Source: Bradyrhizobium sp. in8p8 (GTDB lineage Bacteria > Pseudomonadota > Alphaproteobacteria > Rhizobiales > Xanthobacteraceae). Taken from it: a DNA stretch of 45,819 bases. The stretch spans positions 1 through 45,819 of the forward strand of contig NZ_AUGD01000031.1 of NCBI RefSeq assembly GCF_000426845.1, read 5' to 3'. Below are positions 34,648 through 42,913 of this stretch, piece after piece. Below the pieces are notes generated by a model that saw only the letters and a list, made by a program, of their open reading frames with translations, did no database searches and was not told the DNA's origin. The position numbers and the translations under genes are program-made. Each line of letters begins with the position of its first letter. Within the stretch, counting starts at the first letter, position 1.

Positions 34648-34676
34648 TTGACAAAATTCCGGTTTTCGACAATACT
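34648..34676 (+). promoter_or_regulatory. Sigma70-type promoter overlapping an operator-like site
   Basis: TTGACA-N17-AATACT is a strong -35 with a fair -10, 40 bases before the 91-residue gene's ATG. Between the boxes lies ATTCCGGTTTTC (34656-34667), 11 of 12 bases identical to the site at 33890-33901. Occupancy there would block RNA polymerase. Confidence 0.6.
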
Positions 34677-34715
34677 CTGCCGCGCTACGACCACGGGGCG
34701 CGGCAGGATCGTTTC

Positions 34716-34991
34716 ATGCAGTATTTCGTCGTGATGATCGACTATGGGCGGCGGGGCCGCGAGGCGGTTGTCGATCCGGAGATCACGAGGCGCGAAGTCA
34801 TCTCGCGCATCGCCTCGGGCGAATATCAGAACATCTCGTTCATCCACGAGATCCTGGAGAATGCGGTCGAGGACGTGACCGAGGCAATGCTAACTGCGGC
34901 CGCCCTGCCCCAGATCCCGCCTGAGGATATAGACCTCCAGGCAATCGACCTTGATCACACCCGCGATCTGCGCAAGCACGAACGGTCGTGA
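34716..34991 (+). CDS. Small hypothetical protein downstream of the S24 repressor (91 aa)
   Basis: MQYFVVMIDYGRRGREAVVD followed by PEITRREVISRIASGEYQNI and SFIHEILENAVEDVTEAMLT is a soluble, acidic alpha/beta protein with no motif I know. An earlier in-frame ATG at 34641 exists, but this start has AGGA seven bases upstream and lies downstream of the sigma70-type promoter that overlaps the earlier frame. The promoter carries the operator-like site, so it is probably under the S24 repressor's control. Function unknown; it may be the effector of the module. Confidence 0.75.
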   Translation: MQYFVVMIDYGRRGREAVVDPEITRREVISRIASGEYQNISFIHEILENAVEDVTEAMLTAAALPQIPPEDIDLQAIDLDHTRDLRKHERS

Positions 34992-35029
34992 CGCAGGCCA
35001 GGTAACCTGCGTCACCGCCCGGTCGGGGA

Positions 35030-36004
35030 TTACACCAACAGAACGGTCGATCCCGTGGTTTTGCGTGCCGCCAGGTCGGCGTGCGCCTTTGCGGCCTCCT
35101 TCAACGGATAGGTCTGGTGCACCTCGATCTTGACCGCACCGGACTTGACGACATCGAACAGTTCGTTCGCCATCGCGACCAGGCTTTCGCGTTTGGCGGC
35201 GTAGGTGAACAGCGTCGGACGCGTGACGTAAAGCGAGCCCTTCTGCGCCAGCAGGCCGAGATTGAGCGGCTCGACCACGCCGGACGATTGACCGAACAGC
35301 GCCGCGACGCCGAGGGGCGCGAGGCAATCCAGCGATTTCAGGAACGTGTCCTTGCCCACGGAATCGTAAACCACCGGCACCTTCTTGCCGCCGGTGATTT
35401 CGTCAACCCGCTTAACGAAATCCTCTCGTGTATAGATGATCACATGGTCGCAACCATGCGCCTTGGCTAGCTTGGCCTTCTCATCGCTGCTGACCGTGCC
35501 GATCACGGTCGCGCCGAGATGCTTGGCCCATTGGCTCAGGATCAGACCAACACCGCCGGCCGCGGCATGAAGCAGAATGGTATCGCCCGCCTTCACCCTA
35601 TAGGTCTGCCGGATCAGATATTGCGTCGTCAGCCCCTTGAGCATCATCGCCGCCGCGGTCTTGTCGTCGACGCCGTCAGGCAATTTCAACAGCCGGTCGG
35701 CGGGGATCAGCCGCGCCTCGGAGTAAGCTCCGAGCGGCGAGGCGCCATAAGCGACACGGTCGCCCGGCTTCAGATCGGTAACATCCGGGCCGACCTCCTC
35801 CACGATACCGGCTGCCTCGCTACCGAGCCCGCTCGGCAGTTGCGCCGGATACAAGCCGGAACGGTTATAGATATCGACGAAATTGAGACCGACAGCGGTG
35901 TGGCGGATGCGGGCTTCGCCGGGTCCAGGCTTGCCGACGCTGACCTCCTCCCAGACCAGAACTTCCGGCCCACCGGTCTTGTGAAATCGAATGGCATGCG
36001 TCAT
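35030..36004 (-). CDS. qor: NADPH:quinone oxidoreductase, zinc-free MDR family (324 aa)
   Basis: MTHAIRFHKTGGPEVLVWEE, GLNFVDIYNRSGLYP, GSEAAGIVEEVGPDV and LLHAAAGGVGLILSQWAKHL are the hallmarks of the QOR branch of medium-chain dehydrogenases. The AAAGGVG nucleotide motif is present and catalytic Zn-ligand Cys/His are absent. It reduces quinones with NADPH in the cytoplasm. GGGAG lies upstream of this ATG, 45 codons inside the longest frame. It is convergent with the small gene of the S24 module. Confidence 0.92.
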   Translation of the reverse strand: MTHAIRFHKTGGPEVLVWEEVSVGKPGPGEARIRHTAVGLNFVDIYNRSGLYPAQLPSGLGSEAAGIVEEVGPDVTDLKPGDRVAYGASPLGAYSEARLIPADRLLKLPDGVDDKTAAAMMLKGLTTQYLIRQTYRVKAGDTILLHAAAGGVGLILSQWAKHLGATVIGTVSSDEKAKLAKAHGCDHVIIYTREDFVKRVDEITGGKKVPVVYDSVGKDTFLKSLDCLAPLGVAALFGQSSGVVEPLNLGLLAQKGSLYVTRPTLFTYAAKRESLVAMANELFDVVKSGAVKIEVHQTYPLKEAAKAHADLAARKTTGSTVLLV

Positions 36005-36228
36005 GGGCGTTGCTCCCTTATCGTTGAGGTGAAGGTCCGAACACGGAATTGGCCAGCGAAACAGGCATTTGGCCCACCCTGGACAGTACAGAGCCGTAAC
36101 CAGAATGTCACAGCGAACGGCAAACATTAGCCGTTCCACCTGTGTTCGAAAGAGTTGATGAGGGCTCCGGGCTAGCCGGCAGTAGCTTCGCGTGGGGTTT
36201 GGTGGGTCGCCTGCGAAGGAGAGCGGAG

Positions 36229-36429
36229 ATGCCAGCTTACGTTCAGCATCATCAGGATGTCGAGGTCCCGCCCGTGAATTGCCCCGCCTGCATGGGGTTC
36301 CTGCCGATGTATGTGCGCGAGGTCGAGCCGCATTGGGGTCTCGCCAGAATCGACTTCGTCTATGAATGCGCCGATTGCGGCGCCGAGGTCAGGCAGACAA
36401 TCCGCAAACCGGAGCAGCTGCGGCACTAA
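36229..36429 (+). CDS. Small zinc-ribbon protein (66 aa)
   Basis: CPACMGFLPMYV and ECADCGAEVRQTI supply two Cys-x2-Cys pairs about 30 residues apart, a classic zinc ribbon in a protein otherwise too short for another domain. AAGGAG precedes the ATG. It could bind nucleic acid or a protein partner. A stem-loop and the MoxR gene follow on the same strand, 147 bases away; a functional link is possible but not shown. Confidence 0.85.
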   Translation: MPAYVQHHQDVEVPPVNCPACMGFLPMYVREVEPHWGLARIDFVYECADCGAEVRQTIRKPEQLRH

Positions 36430-36508
36430 TTTCGCGAACGGCGAGCTGCCTAACTATTTGCGCGGAACGGAAAAAATGCCGCTCACGCGCATCTGATGTC
36501 TCCCAAAC

Positions 36509-36549
36509 GAGGCTTGTTCTTTGCCGGGAACGCAGGCAGAACAAGCCTC
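36509..36549 (+). promoter_or_regulatory. Stem-loop in the MoxR leader
   Basis: GAGGCTTGTTCT and AGAACAAGCCTC form a perfect 12-base stem with a 17-base loop. It ends 26 bases before the MoxR GTG and just upstream of its ribosome binding site. No U tract follows, so attenuation through structure or an operator are the options. Confidence 0.55.
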
Positions 36550-36575
36550 ACTTGGACCCTTGGGAGCGCCCATTC

Positions 36576-37523
36576 GTGGCTGATCAGAAGGCCTCGACAT
36601 CGATCGAGGCAGTGGAGAGCGGCCTCGCCGCGCAAGGTTACATCGCGAGCCGGCAGATCGCGACGGCCGTCTATTTGTCGCAGCAGATCGAGAAGCCGAT
36701 CCTGGTCGAGGGGCCTGCCGGCGTCGGCAAGACCGAACTCGCCAAGGCGATCGCTGCCTGGCGCGGCATGAAGATGATCCGCCTGCAATGCTACGAGGGC
36801 CTCGACGAGGCCAAGGCGCTCTATGAGTGGAAGTACGCCAAGCAGCTTCTCTATACGCAGATCCTGAAGGACAAGCTCGGTGAGGTTCTCGGCGGCGCGC
36901 AGACGTTGCACGCCGCGCTCGACCAGTTGCACGATTTCGGCGACGTGTTCTTCTCCAAGGAGTTTGTCGAGCCACGTCCCCTGCTCCAGGCGCTGGAGCA
37001 GCCGGGCGGCTGCGTGCTGCTGATCGACGAGATCGACAAGTCAGACGCTGAGTTCGAATCGCTGCTGCTGGAGATCCTGTCCGACTTCCAGGTCACCATT
37101 CCCGAGCTTGGAACCGTTTCGGCCATCACGCCGCCAACCGTGATCCTCACCTCCAACAGCGAGCGCGACCTCGGGGACGCGTTGAAGCGCCGCTGCCTGC
37201 ATCTGCATATAGGCTTTCCCGAGCAGCGGCTGGAGGAGCGGATCGTCGAAAGCCGCGTGCCCGGCATCTCGCAGGCGCTGCGACGGCAGATGGTCGGCTT
37301 CATCCACGAGATCCGCTCGCTCGATCTGAAGAAGCTGCCCTCGGTCAGCGAGACCATCGACTGGGCGCGCGTGCTGGTGCTGCTCCAGGCTTCCGAACTC
37401 GATTCCGAGATCGTCAAGGACACGCTCAACGTGCTGCTGAAATACGAAGCCGACATCGAGGCTGCAACGCCGCAAGTGACGACCTTCATTGCCAAGGCGG
37501 CACGGTCCAACGTCTTCGGTTGA
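36576..37523 (+). CDS. MoxR-type AAA+ ATPase (315 aa)
   Basis: Walker A is GPAGVGKT (residues 47-54) and Walker B is LLIDEIDK, with sensor-1 TSN and an Arg finger region (DALKRRCLHLHIG), as in MoxR/CoxD ATPases. It probably remodels or inserts metal into a partner complex together with the VWA protein encoded next. The GTG start has GGGAG nine bases upstream. The stop is five bases before the ATG of the VWA gene, so the two are one operon. The target enzyme is not in the window. Confidence 0.93.
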   Translation: MADQKASTSIEAVESGLAAQGYIASRQIATAVYLSQQIEKPILVEGPAGVGKTELAKAIAAWRGMKMIRLQCYEGLDEAKALYEWKYAKQLLYTQILKDKLGEVLGGAQTLHAALDQLHDFGDVFFSKEFVEPRPLLQALEQPGGCVLLIDEIDKSDAEFESLLLEILSDFQVTIPELGTVSAITPPTVILTSNSERDLGDALKRRCLHLHIGFPEQRLEERIVESRVPGISQALRRQMVGFIHEIRSLDLKKLPSVSETIDWARVLVLLQASELDSEIVKDTLNVLLKYEADIEAATPQVTTFIAKAARSNVFG

Positions 37524-37528
37524 CGCCG

Positions 37529-38905
37529 ATGCGCGAGAACCTCCATCGTTTCTTTCGGGCGGCACGGGGCGCCGGCGTTCACGTCTCGCCTGCGGAAAGC
37601 ATCGATGCGATGCGAGCAGTCGCGCAGGTCGGCCTCTCCGACCGCGCAATCCTGCGCGACGCGCTGCTCCTGACACTCGCCAAGTCACAGGACGAGAAGC
37701 TCGCTCTCGGCGATTGCTTTGATCTCTTCTTCAGTCAGCCGGAGCCGAGGCAAGACCAGCCCGAGGCGGACAACGACGACACTTCGCCCGATGCGGATCA
37801 GTCGCCCCCCTCCGGCGCTCCCGGCGATGCTGGCGAAGGTCAGCCTTCCCAGGGTTTGGGCCCGCTCGCCCAGATGCTGCTTTCGCAGGACCGCAATGCG
37901 ATCGCAGCCGCCATTGCCAGCGCCTCCGGTGCGGCCTCCCTGTCCGACATCCGCTATTCCACTCAGCGCGGCATCTTCTCAAGCCGCATACTCGACGCGA
38001 TGGGCCTTCAGCGCCTGCGCGACGACCTCGACGAGCTGACCGCGACCAATCCGGCCCTGGCCGAGCGCCTGCGCGCCGCGCTCGACGGCTTGCGCGAAGC
38101 CGTGCGCGATACGGTCTCCCAGGGGCTTGCACTCTACGCCCGCGAGGAGGCCGAGAACCTCCGCAATGAGATCCTGCGCAACGCGCCGCTTGCTCGCATC
38201 GAGCGGCGCCAGGTCGCCGAGATGCGCGCACTCATTCGCCAGATCGCGCGCCGGCTGCGAGAGCGCTACTCGAAGCCACGCAAGCGCCAGCGCCGCGGTC
38301 ATCTCGACGTGCGCCGCACGCTCCGCCGCAATGCGGCCTGGGGCGGCATTCCCTTCCTCACGGCATGGAAGCGCAAGCATCGTGACCGACCGAAGATCGT
38401 CGCGCTATGCGACGTCTCCGGGTCGGTCGCTCAAGTCTCAGACTTCTTCCTGCTGCTGATCCACTCATTGCACGAGGTGGTCGACGACGTCCGCTCCTTC
38501 GCCTTCTCCTCCCATCTGATCGAGGTCAGTGAAATCCTGGAATCGAAGTCGCCGGAGGAGGCGATGTCCGAGATCATGTCCAAGGTCGGTTTTGGCTCGT
38601 CAGATTACGGCTCTTCGCTGGTCGATTTCGAGAAGGAGTTCATGAGCACGCTGACGCCTCGGACCACCGTGATCGTGCTCGGCGACGCCCGCAGCAACAA
38701 TCTCGACCCGCGCGCCGACATTTTGCGCCGCATCTCCGAGCGCTCCAAGCGGCTGGTCTGGCTCAATCCCGAGGGGCGGCTCGCCTGGGGCTTTGGCGAT
38801 TCCGAGATGCCGCGCTACGCGACCTTTTGCAGCGTCGTGCGCCAATGCGCCACCGCACAGCAGCTCGAGCGCGCCGTGTCCGATATCGTAGCGACGTATC
38901 AGTAA
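37529..38905 (+). CDS. VWA-domain protein, CoxE-like partner of MoxR (458 aa)
   Basis: The C-terminal third is a von Willebrand factor A domain with MIDAS D295-V-S-G-S (CDVSGSVAQVSDF), GSSDYGSSL and LGDARSNNL. The N-terminal half is helical and acidic/basic with Arg-rich stretches (RKRQRRGHLDVRRTLRRNAA), as in CoxE/DUF58-linked proteins. MoxR-VWA pairs act as metallochaperones or enzyme-maturation systems; which enzyme is served here is unknown. It begins right after the MoxR stop. Confidence 0.92.
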   Translation: MRENLHRFFRAARGAGVHVSPAESIDAMRAVAQVGLSDRAILRDALLLTLAKSQDEKLALGDCFDLFFSQPEPRQDQPEADNDDTSPDADQSPPSGAPGDAGEGQPSQGLGPLAQMLLSQDRNAIAAAIASASGAASLSDIRYSTQRGIFSSRILDAMGLQRLRDDLDELTATNPALAERLRAALDGLREAVRDTVSQGLALYAREEAENLRNEILRNAPLARIERRQVAEMRALIRQIARRLRERYSKPRKRQRRGHLDVRRTLRRNAAWGGIPFLTAWKRKHRDRPKIVALCDVSGSVAQVSDFFLLLIHSLHEVVDDVRSFAFSSHLIEVSEILESKSPEEAMSEIMSKVGFGSSDYGSSLVDFEKEFMSTLTPRTTVIVLGDARSNNLDPRADILRRISERSKRLVWLNPEGRLAWGFGDSEMPRYATFCSVVRQCATAQQLERAVSDIVATYQ

Positions 38906-38923
38906 GCAAAATAACCAGCGGTG

Positions 38924-39106
38924 TCAGGCCGCGTTCCGCTCGGCCTGCGCGAGATTGCACTCCCGGAAGTGATAGGCGATTTCATCGAGCGCGCGCTGCT
39001 CCCATTCCTGGGCCTGTGCGAGCCAGAATACACGACGTTCGGAGTCGAGCGCCGCGCGCTCACGGCATAGAAATTCCTGACTGCGAATTTCAACCAGCTT
39101 GTTCAT
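38924..39106 (-). CDS. Small hypothetical protein (60 aa)
   Basis: MNKLVEIRSQEFLCRERAAL and DSERRVFWLAQAQEWEQRAL form a helical, coiled-coil-like soluble protein. AGGAGG lies before the ATG. It resembles small bradyrhizobial proteins of the type W...A..WE.RAL.E...HF.EC. It is convergent with the VWA gene. Function unknown. Confidence 0.75.
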   Translation of the reverse strand: MNKLVEIRSQEFLCRERAALDSERRVFWLAQAQEWEQRALDEIAYHFRECNLAQAERNAA

Positions 39107-39442
39107 GCACTCCACTCCTCCTGTGAAGCCAATCGCCTCCAAATGAGTGTAACAGAGTCCTGCACGGCTCGCCGCGTCATTTCTATGCATATCGCGGCGA
39201 AGGGACAGCGATGCTTCCCGTGCACTGCGGCAATTCGCACCGCAACATCAAGCTTCGATCATCGATATTTTGATTGGCGCTTTCGACGATCTGCTCATGC
39301 AACGCTTGGACAGCAACGGACTGCCGCAATTAGTGAAGAGACGTTCTAAACAGTTCACCGAATTCCGGACTCATTGTCGTCGCATGGTCTTCATGCAGCT
39401 CCGCTAACAGGGGCGCGCGACTGGGCTATCGTTTGAGGCACA
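39107..39442. other. Intergenic stretch, nothing recognised
   Basis: About 340 bases between divergent small genes, likely holding both promoters. No palindrome, repeat or known RNA is obvious to me. Confidence 0.35.
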
Positions 39443-39664
39443 ATGAGCAACGACGTCGATTTCGATCTTACCCCGGACCAATGGGACGCTCTGCGCACGC
39501 TCCGCAACGCCACCTCGAGTGGTCGCCTCTCGAAGGCCTACCTGATCGAAAGCCTCGTGAAGCTTGGTCTCGTGGACGTCAATGACGGCGTACCGTCGAT
39601 GACGCCGACGGGACGCAAGGTGCTCGTGCGCGGGTCATGCCGGCTGCTGGATCTCGCGGCATAG
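39443..39664 (+). CDS. Small hypothetical protein, possible HTH (73 aa)
   Basis: MSNDVDFDLTPDQWDALRTL and SGRLSKAYLIESLVKLGLVD then VPSMTPTGRKVLVRG resemble a winged-helix-like small protein (ends in T..G..VL). The ribosome binding site is GAGG, six bases upstream. No partner domain. It is convergent with the 456-residue gene. Function unknown. Confidence 0.7.
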   Translation: MSNDVDFDLTPDQWDALRTLRNATSSGRLSKAYLIESLVKLGLVDVNDGVPSMTPTGRKVLVRGSCRLLDLAA

Positions 39665-39688
39665 CGGCGCGCAACAGGACCGGATCGC

Positions 39689-41059
39689 TCAATCCCACCG
39701 GAGGAGCGGCGTCCCGTACGCCCGCCTCCAGACCGACAGAAAGCGCGGGAACCAGGAATGGGCCACGGCGCCCTTATAGGCCCAGGTGCGGTACTTCAGC
39801 CCCTGTTCGGAAATCAGCTCCTGATAGCCCCCGTGGACCTCGGTCGCAGTCCGAATGTCCTTCAATATTCCTTGTGCGCAGGCGCGGTAGGTATCGCGCC
39901 CCGTGAACTCGTCATAATCCAGCATGCGATCTGCGAACTCGACGTTGAACGTCGGCCAGGAGGAGCGCCCCTGATAGGCAGGTGCGGCAATCTTGTGGAT
40001 CATCTTGTTCCTGGGATTGTCGGCCGACACCAGGAAATGAAACGTGCTGGGGATACGAAACCGCGGTTCCGCGATGATCAGATCCGCCGTGGCCGCGAAC
40101 AGCGCCCGCTCGCTCGCATCGCTCATGGTCCAGAATCCGCGATGCACACCGACGAAATCCAGTGCGACTGATGACGCCGGCGAGGTCGTCCGGTCTTCCA
40201 GGGAATGCCTGATGTAGCCGTCCTTGCCAAACAGGCGGAGCAGGTCCCTCTTGTACTGCACAAGGTCTCGCCCGAGCAGCCGCTTTAGCTCGTTCTCACC
40301 GACGATCCCGAGCTGCACGCCCCACACGAAGGTCGTGTAGACAGAAGCATTGGTTACGAAGCGCTTGCGCTCGGCGCGGGTGTCTGTCGCAGCGGAACGG
40401 GGTGCGTTGACATCGCAAAGCAAGGACCTGGTTCCGCCATCATCGAACGGTTCGAGCTCGCTTGCGAGCTGCAGAATTGCTCGCTTCAGGTCGGCGCCAT
40501 ACTCCGCCAGCAACAAGCGGCCGGCATGCGCGCATTGCGACATCGCGAGATAGGACGGCTTCCTCTCCTCGGCAGAGATCATCTGCTGGAGGCCGGCGAG
40601 AATGCCGAGCAGCGTGTCGGACGGGCGCGAGAAATAATTCACCCCGAGATACCGGCCGCGTCCTGCGGGGACGATGGTCGTCGTGACGACGCCGGCACGA
40701 ACCGCGTCCAGCAACAAGCGGACGCTCTTGTCGAGCAGCCGAGCGCGCCGGACGGCATCCTGCGCATCCAAAATGGTTTCGGGATCGAGGACATCAGGAT
40801 AGAACCACGCGAAGTCGCGGGGATAATAGGCGGAGGCGTGTGGTGCGCCCGTAACGAGGAAAGCCTCGGTCAGCGAAAAGGCGCTCTCCATCGAGTGCCG
40901 ATAGAGGTCCGCGATGGCAGTGAACGAATGATCCGATCTTCTCAGGAACCGATCACCGAGAAAATTGACCGCCTGGAGGGCGTTGGCGAGAACGGTCGCA
41001 GCCGCACCCTGGTAGAATCGGCTTCTGCGGTTTGAGGGCAACGGGGTATCGCTATTCAT
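39689..41059 (-). CDS. Conserved hypothetical, possible six-hairpin glycosidase-like protein (456 aa)
   Basis: The protein has many amphipathic helices and aromatic-acidic patches (HASAYYPRDFAWFYPDVLDP, GGYQELISEQGLKYRTWAYK, GAVAHSWFPRF), which recall (alpha/alpha)6-barrel carbohydrate enzymes such as amylo-alpha-1,6-glucosidases or glucosidase-like proteins. I cannot name catalytic residues, so this is a weak fold guess. No signal peptide is apparent, suggesting a cytoplasmic location. AGGAT sits directly before the ATG. It lies downstream of the purine-catabolism genes but is unlikely to belong to that pathway. Confidence 0.65.
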   Translation of the reverse strand: MNSDTPLPSNRRSRFYQGAAATVLANALQAVNFLGDRFLRRSDHSFTAIADLYRHSMESAFSLTEAFLVTGAPHASAYYPRDFAWFYPDVLDPETILDAQDAVRRARLLDKSVRLLLDAVRAGVVTTTIVPAGRGRYLGVNYFSRPSDTLLGILAGLQQMISAEERKPSYLAMSQCAHAGRLLLAEYGADLKRAILQLASELEPFDDGGTRSLLCDVNAPRSAATDTRAERKRFVTNASVYTTFVWGVQLGIVGENELKRLLGRDLVQYKRDLLRLFGKDGYIRHSLEDRTTSPASSVALDFVGVHRGFWTMSDASERALFAATADLIIAEPRFRIPSTFHFLVSADNPRNKMIHKIAAPAYQGRSSWPTFNVEFADRMLDYDEFTGRDTYRACAQGILKDIRTATEVHGGYQELISEQGLKYRTWAYKGAVAHSWFPRFLSVWRRAYGTPLLRWD

Positions 41060-41156
41060 ATCCTGGCCGGGTCAACTCCGATGGTGCGGGCACCATCCAA
41101 AGCCTGCCTGATTCGTATTTCTTCACGATGACCTGGCTGCTTCGGCTGGGGCTTCT

Positions 41157-42428
41157 TCAGCCTGCCGTCGACCCTTCCCGCGGCCTGAAATTCTCGATCA
41201 CCCGCAACAGCACCCGCGCGCCCGCGTCGGCATCGGCGAGTTCGACATGTTCATCCGGGTGATGGCTGATGCCGCCGCGGCAGCGGACGAAGATCATGCC
41301 GACATCGGCAATGTCGATCATCGCCATGCCGTCGTGCCCTGCTCCGCTCGGCAGCTCGAAGACGGAAAAGCCTTCGGCCTCGATCGCCTGCGCGATCTGC
41401 TGCTGGAGCCAAGGCGCGCACGGTGCAGTGCGGTTCTCGTGAGTGACATCGAGCTGAAGCGCCAGCCGCCGGCGCTTGGCGATAGCCTCGATCTGGCGGA
41501 CGATTTCGGTGACCGCGCGCTTACGATGCCCGTCGGTCGGCGCCCGCATGTCTATGGTGAACGACACCTGGCCCGGAATGACGTTGGTCGCACCGGGCTT
41601 CGCCTGGATGTGGCCGACGGTGCCGACAAGGCCGCCCTCGTCGGTGCGGCAAAACTGCTCGATCGCGCCGATGCATTCGGCCGCACCGGCGAGCGCGTCT
41701 CGGCGCAGCGGCATTGGGACGGTGCCGGCGTGACCGGCCATCCCGGTCAGCCGCGCGGCAAGGCGCGTGGCGCCGGCAATCGCTGTAACCACGCCAACGG
41801 GCAGGTTCTGTGCTTCCAGCACCGGCCCCTGCTCGATGTGCAACTCGATATAGGCCAGCAGCTCGCCCCGCGTCCGTGCCGCTGCGCCGATACGGTCGGG
41901 ATCGAGCCCGAACTGCACGAGCGCATCGCGCATTGAAACGCCATCGCGGTCGCGCGTGTTCAGCACATTCTCGTCGAAGGTCCCGGCCACCGCACGGCTT
42001 CCGAGCAAGGTCGAGGCGAAACGCACCCCCTCCTCGTCGGCAAACCCGACCACCTCGATCGCAAACGGCAGGCGCTTGCCGCGGCGGTTGAGGTCGGCGA
42101 CGCAAGAGATCGCCGTGATCACACCCAGCGGCCCATCCCATTTGCCCGCATCGCGCACGGTATCGTAGTGCGAGCCGAGCATCAGGCATGGCGCACCCGG
42201 CTGGTCGCCTTCGTAGCGGCCACAGACGTTGCCGATCGCATCGAGGCGCGCGCTCATGCCTGCTTCGCGCATCCAGCTCAGGATGAGGTCCGCTGCCTCG
42301 CGCAGCTCCGTGGTGAGGTAGATGCGGGTGAGGCTGCCGCCCTCCTCCGAGATTGCGGCCAGATCGTTGATCCGGCGAACGATCACCTCGCCGAGCGATG
42401 CACTTTGAACGGCACTGACGGCCCCCAT
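41157..42428 (-). CDS. allC: Allantoate amidohydrolase, M20 metallopeptidase family (423 aa)
   Basis: M20 metal ligands are visible in LGSHYDTVRDAGKWDGPLGV, FADEEGVRF, LHIEQGPVLEAQ and GGISHHPDEHV. The domain order and length suit allantoate amidohydrolase or N-carbamoyl-amino-acid hydrolase (HyuC). The nearby UraD-UraH, PuuE and DUF3830 genes on the same strand favour allantoate, giving ureidoglycolate with release of ammonia and CO2. The ATG is chosen where family-like sequence begins; the frame extends 16 codons upstream. It lies 485 bases downstream of the UraD-UraH gene, so it may have its own promoter. Confidence 0.85.
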   Translation of the reverse strand: MGAVSAVQSASLGEVIVRRINDLAAISEEGGSLTRIYLTTELREAADLILSWMREAGMSARLDAIGNVCGRYEGDQPGAPCLMLGSHYDTVRDAGKWDGPLGVITAISCVADLNRRGKRLPFAIEVVGFADEEGVRFASTLLGSRAVAGTFDENVLNTRDRDGVSMRDALVQFGLDPDRIGAAARTRGELLAYIELHIEQGPVLEAQNLPVGVVTAIAGATRLAARLTGMAGHAGTVPMPLRRDALAGAAECIGAIEQFCRTDEGGLVGTVGHIQAKPGATNVIPGQVSFTIDMRAPTDGHRKRAVTEIVRQIEAIAKRRRLALQLDVTHENRTAPCAPWLQQQIAQAIEAEGFSVFELPSGAGHDGMAMIDIADVGMIFVRCRGGISHHPDEHVELADADAGARVLLRVIENFRPREGSTAG

Positions 42429-42913
42429 CTCAACAAGCCTTCTCTTCTCTGACCGCCGCCGCTGTCCTGGCGACAATCGGACCGGGTTCCCTGCAGCAAA
42501 TCACGCCCGGCGCTTGCCCCAACCAAGGCGTGATTAGCATGAATGTGACCACACGCCATGCGACCTCGCGCGGATGCGCCCGGGAGCCGCCGGGAAGTGC
42601 CCGATCCCTAGGCAGAACCGCAGCCGATTGATTGCGGGGGCGGCGATCACCTCATGACGGCCAGATACTCGGGATGAATTTCCATGTGAAAGACATCGAA
42701 GACAGGCTTCCGGGGCAACTAGCACGCTTCTTGCATTTCCCGGATCACCTGCTCCTCCCGGAGGAGGTTCGGAGGGGGTGGCCAGAAGCACCCGGCACTT
42801 GTGGCTGCCCCCTCTTTCCACTTTTGCCTGGCTTACCCCGCCCGCATGGCGCGCGGCGGAACTGAAGCTGCGCTCGATCCCACCGACGGCGTCGTGCCGA
42901 CGAGCCTATTTTT
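42429..42913. other. Intergenic stretch between allC and uraDH
   Basis: About 485 bases with no convincing gene. One short plus-strand frame has no good ribosome binding site or composition. A separate promoter for the allantoate gene probably lies here, but I see no clear boxes. Confidence 0.4.

Noticed and set aside
42632..42865. 77-residue plus-strand frame upstream of the allantoate gene
   Set aside because: No ribosome binding site and no recognisable sequence; probably chance.
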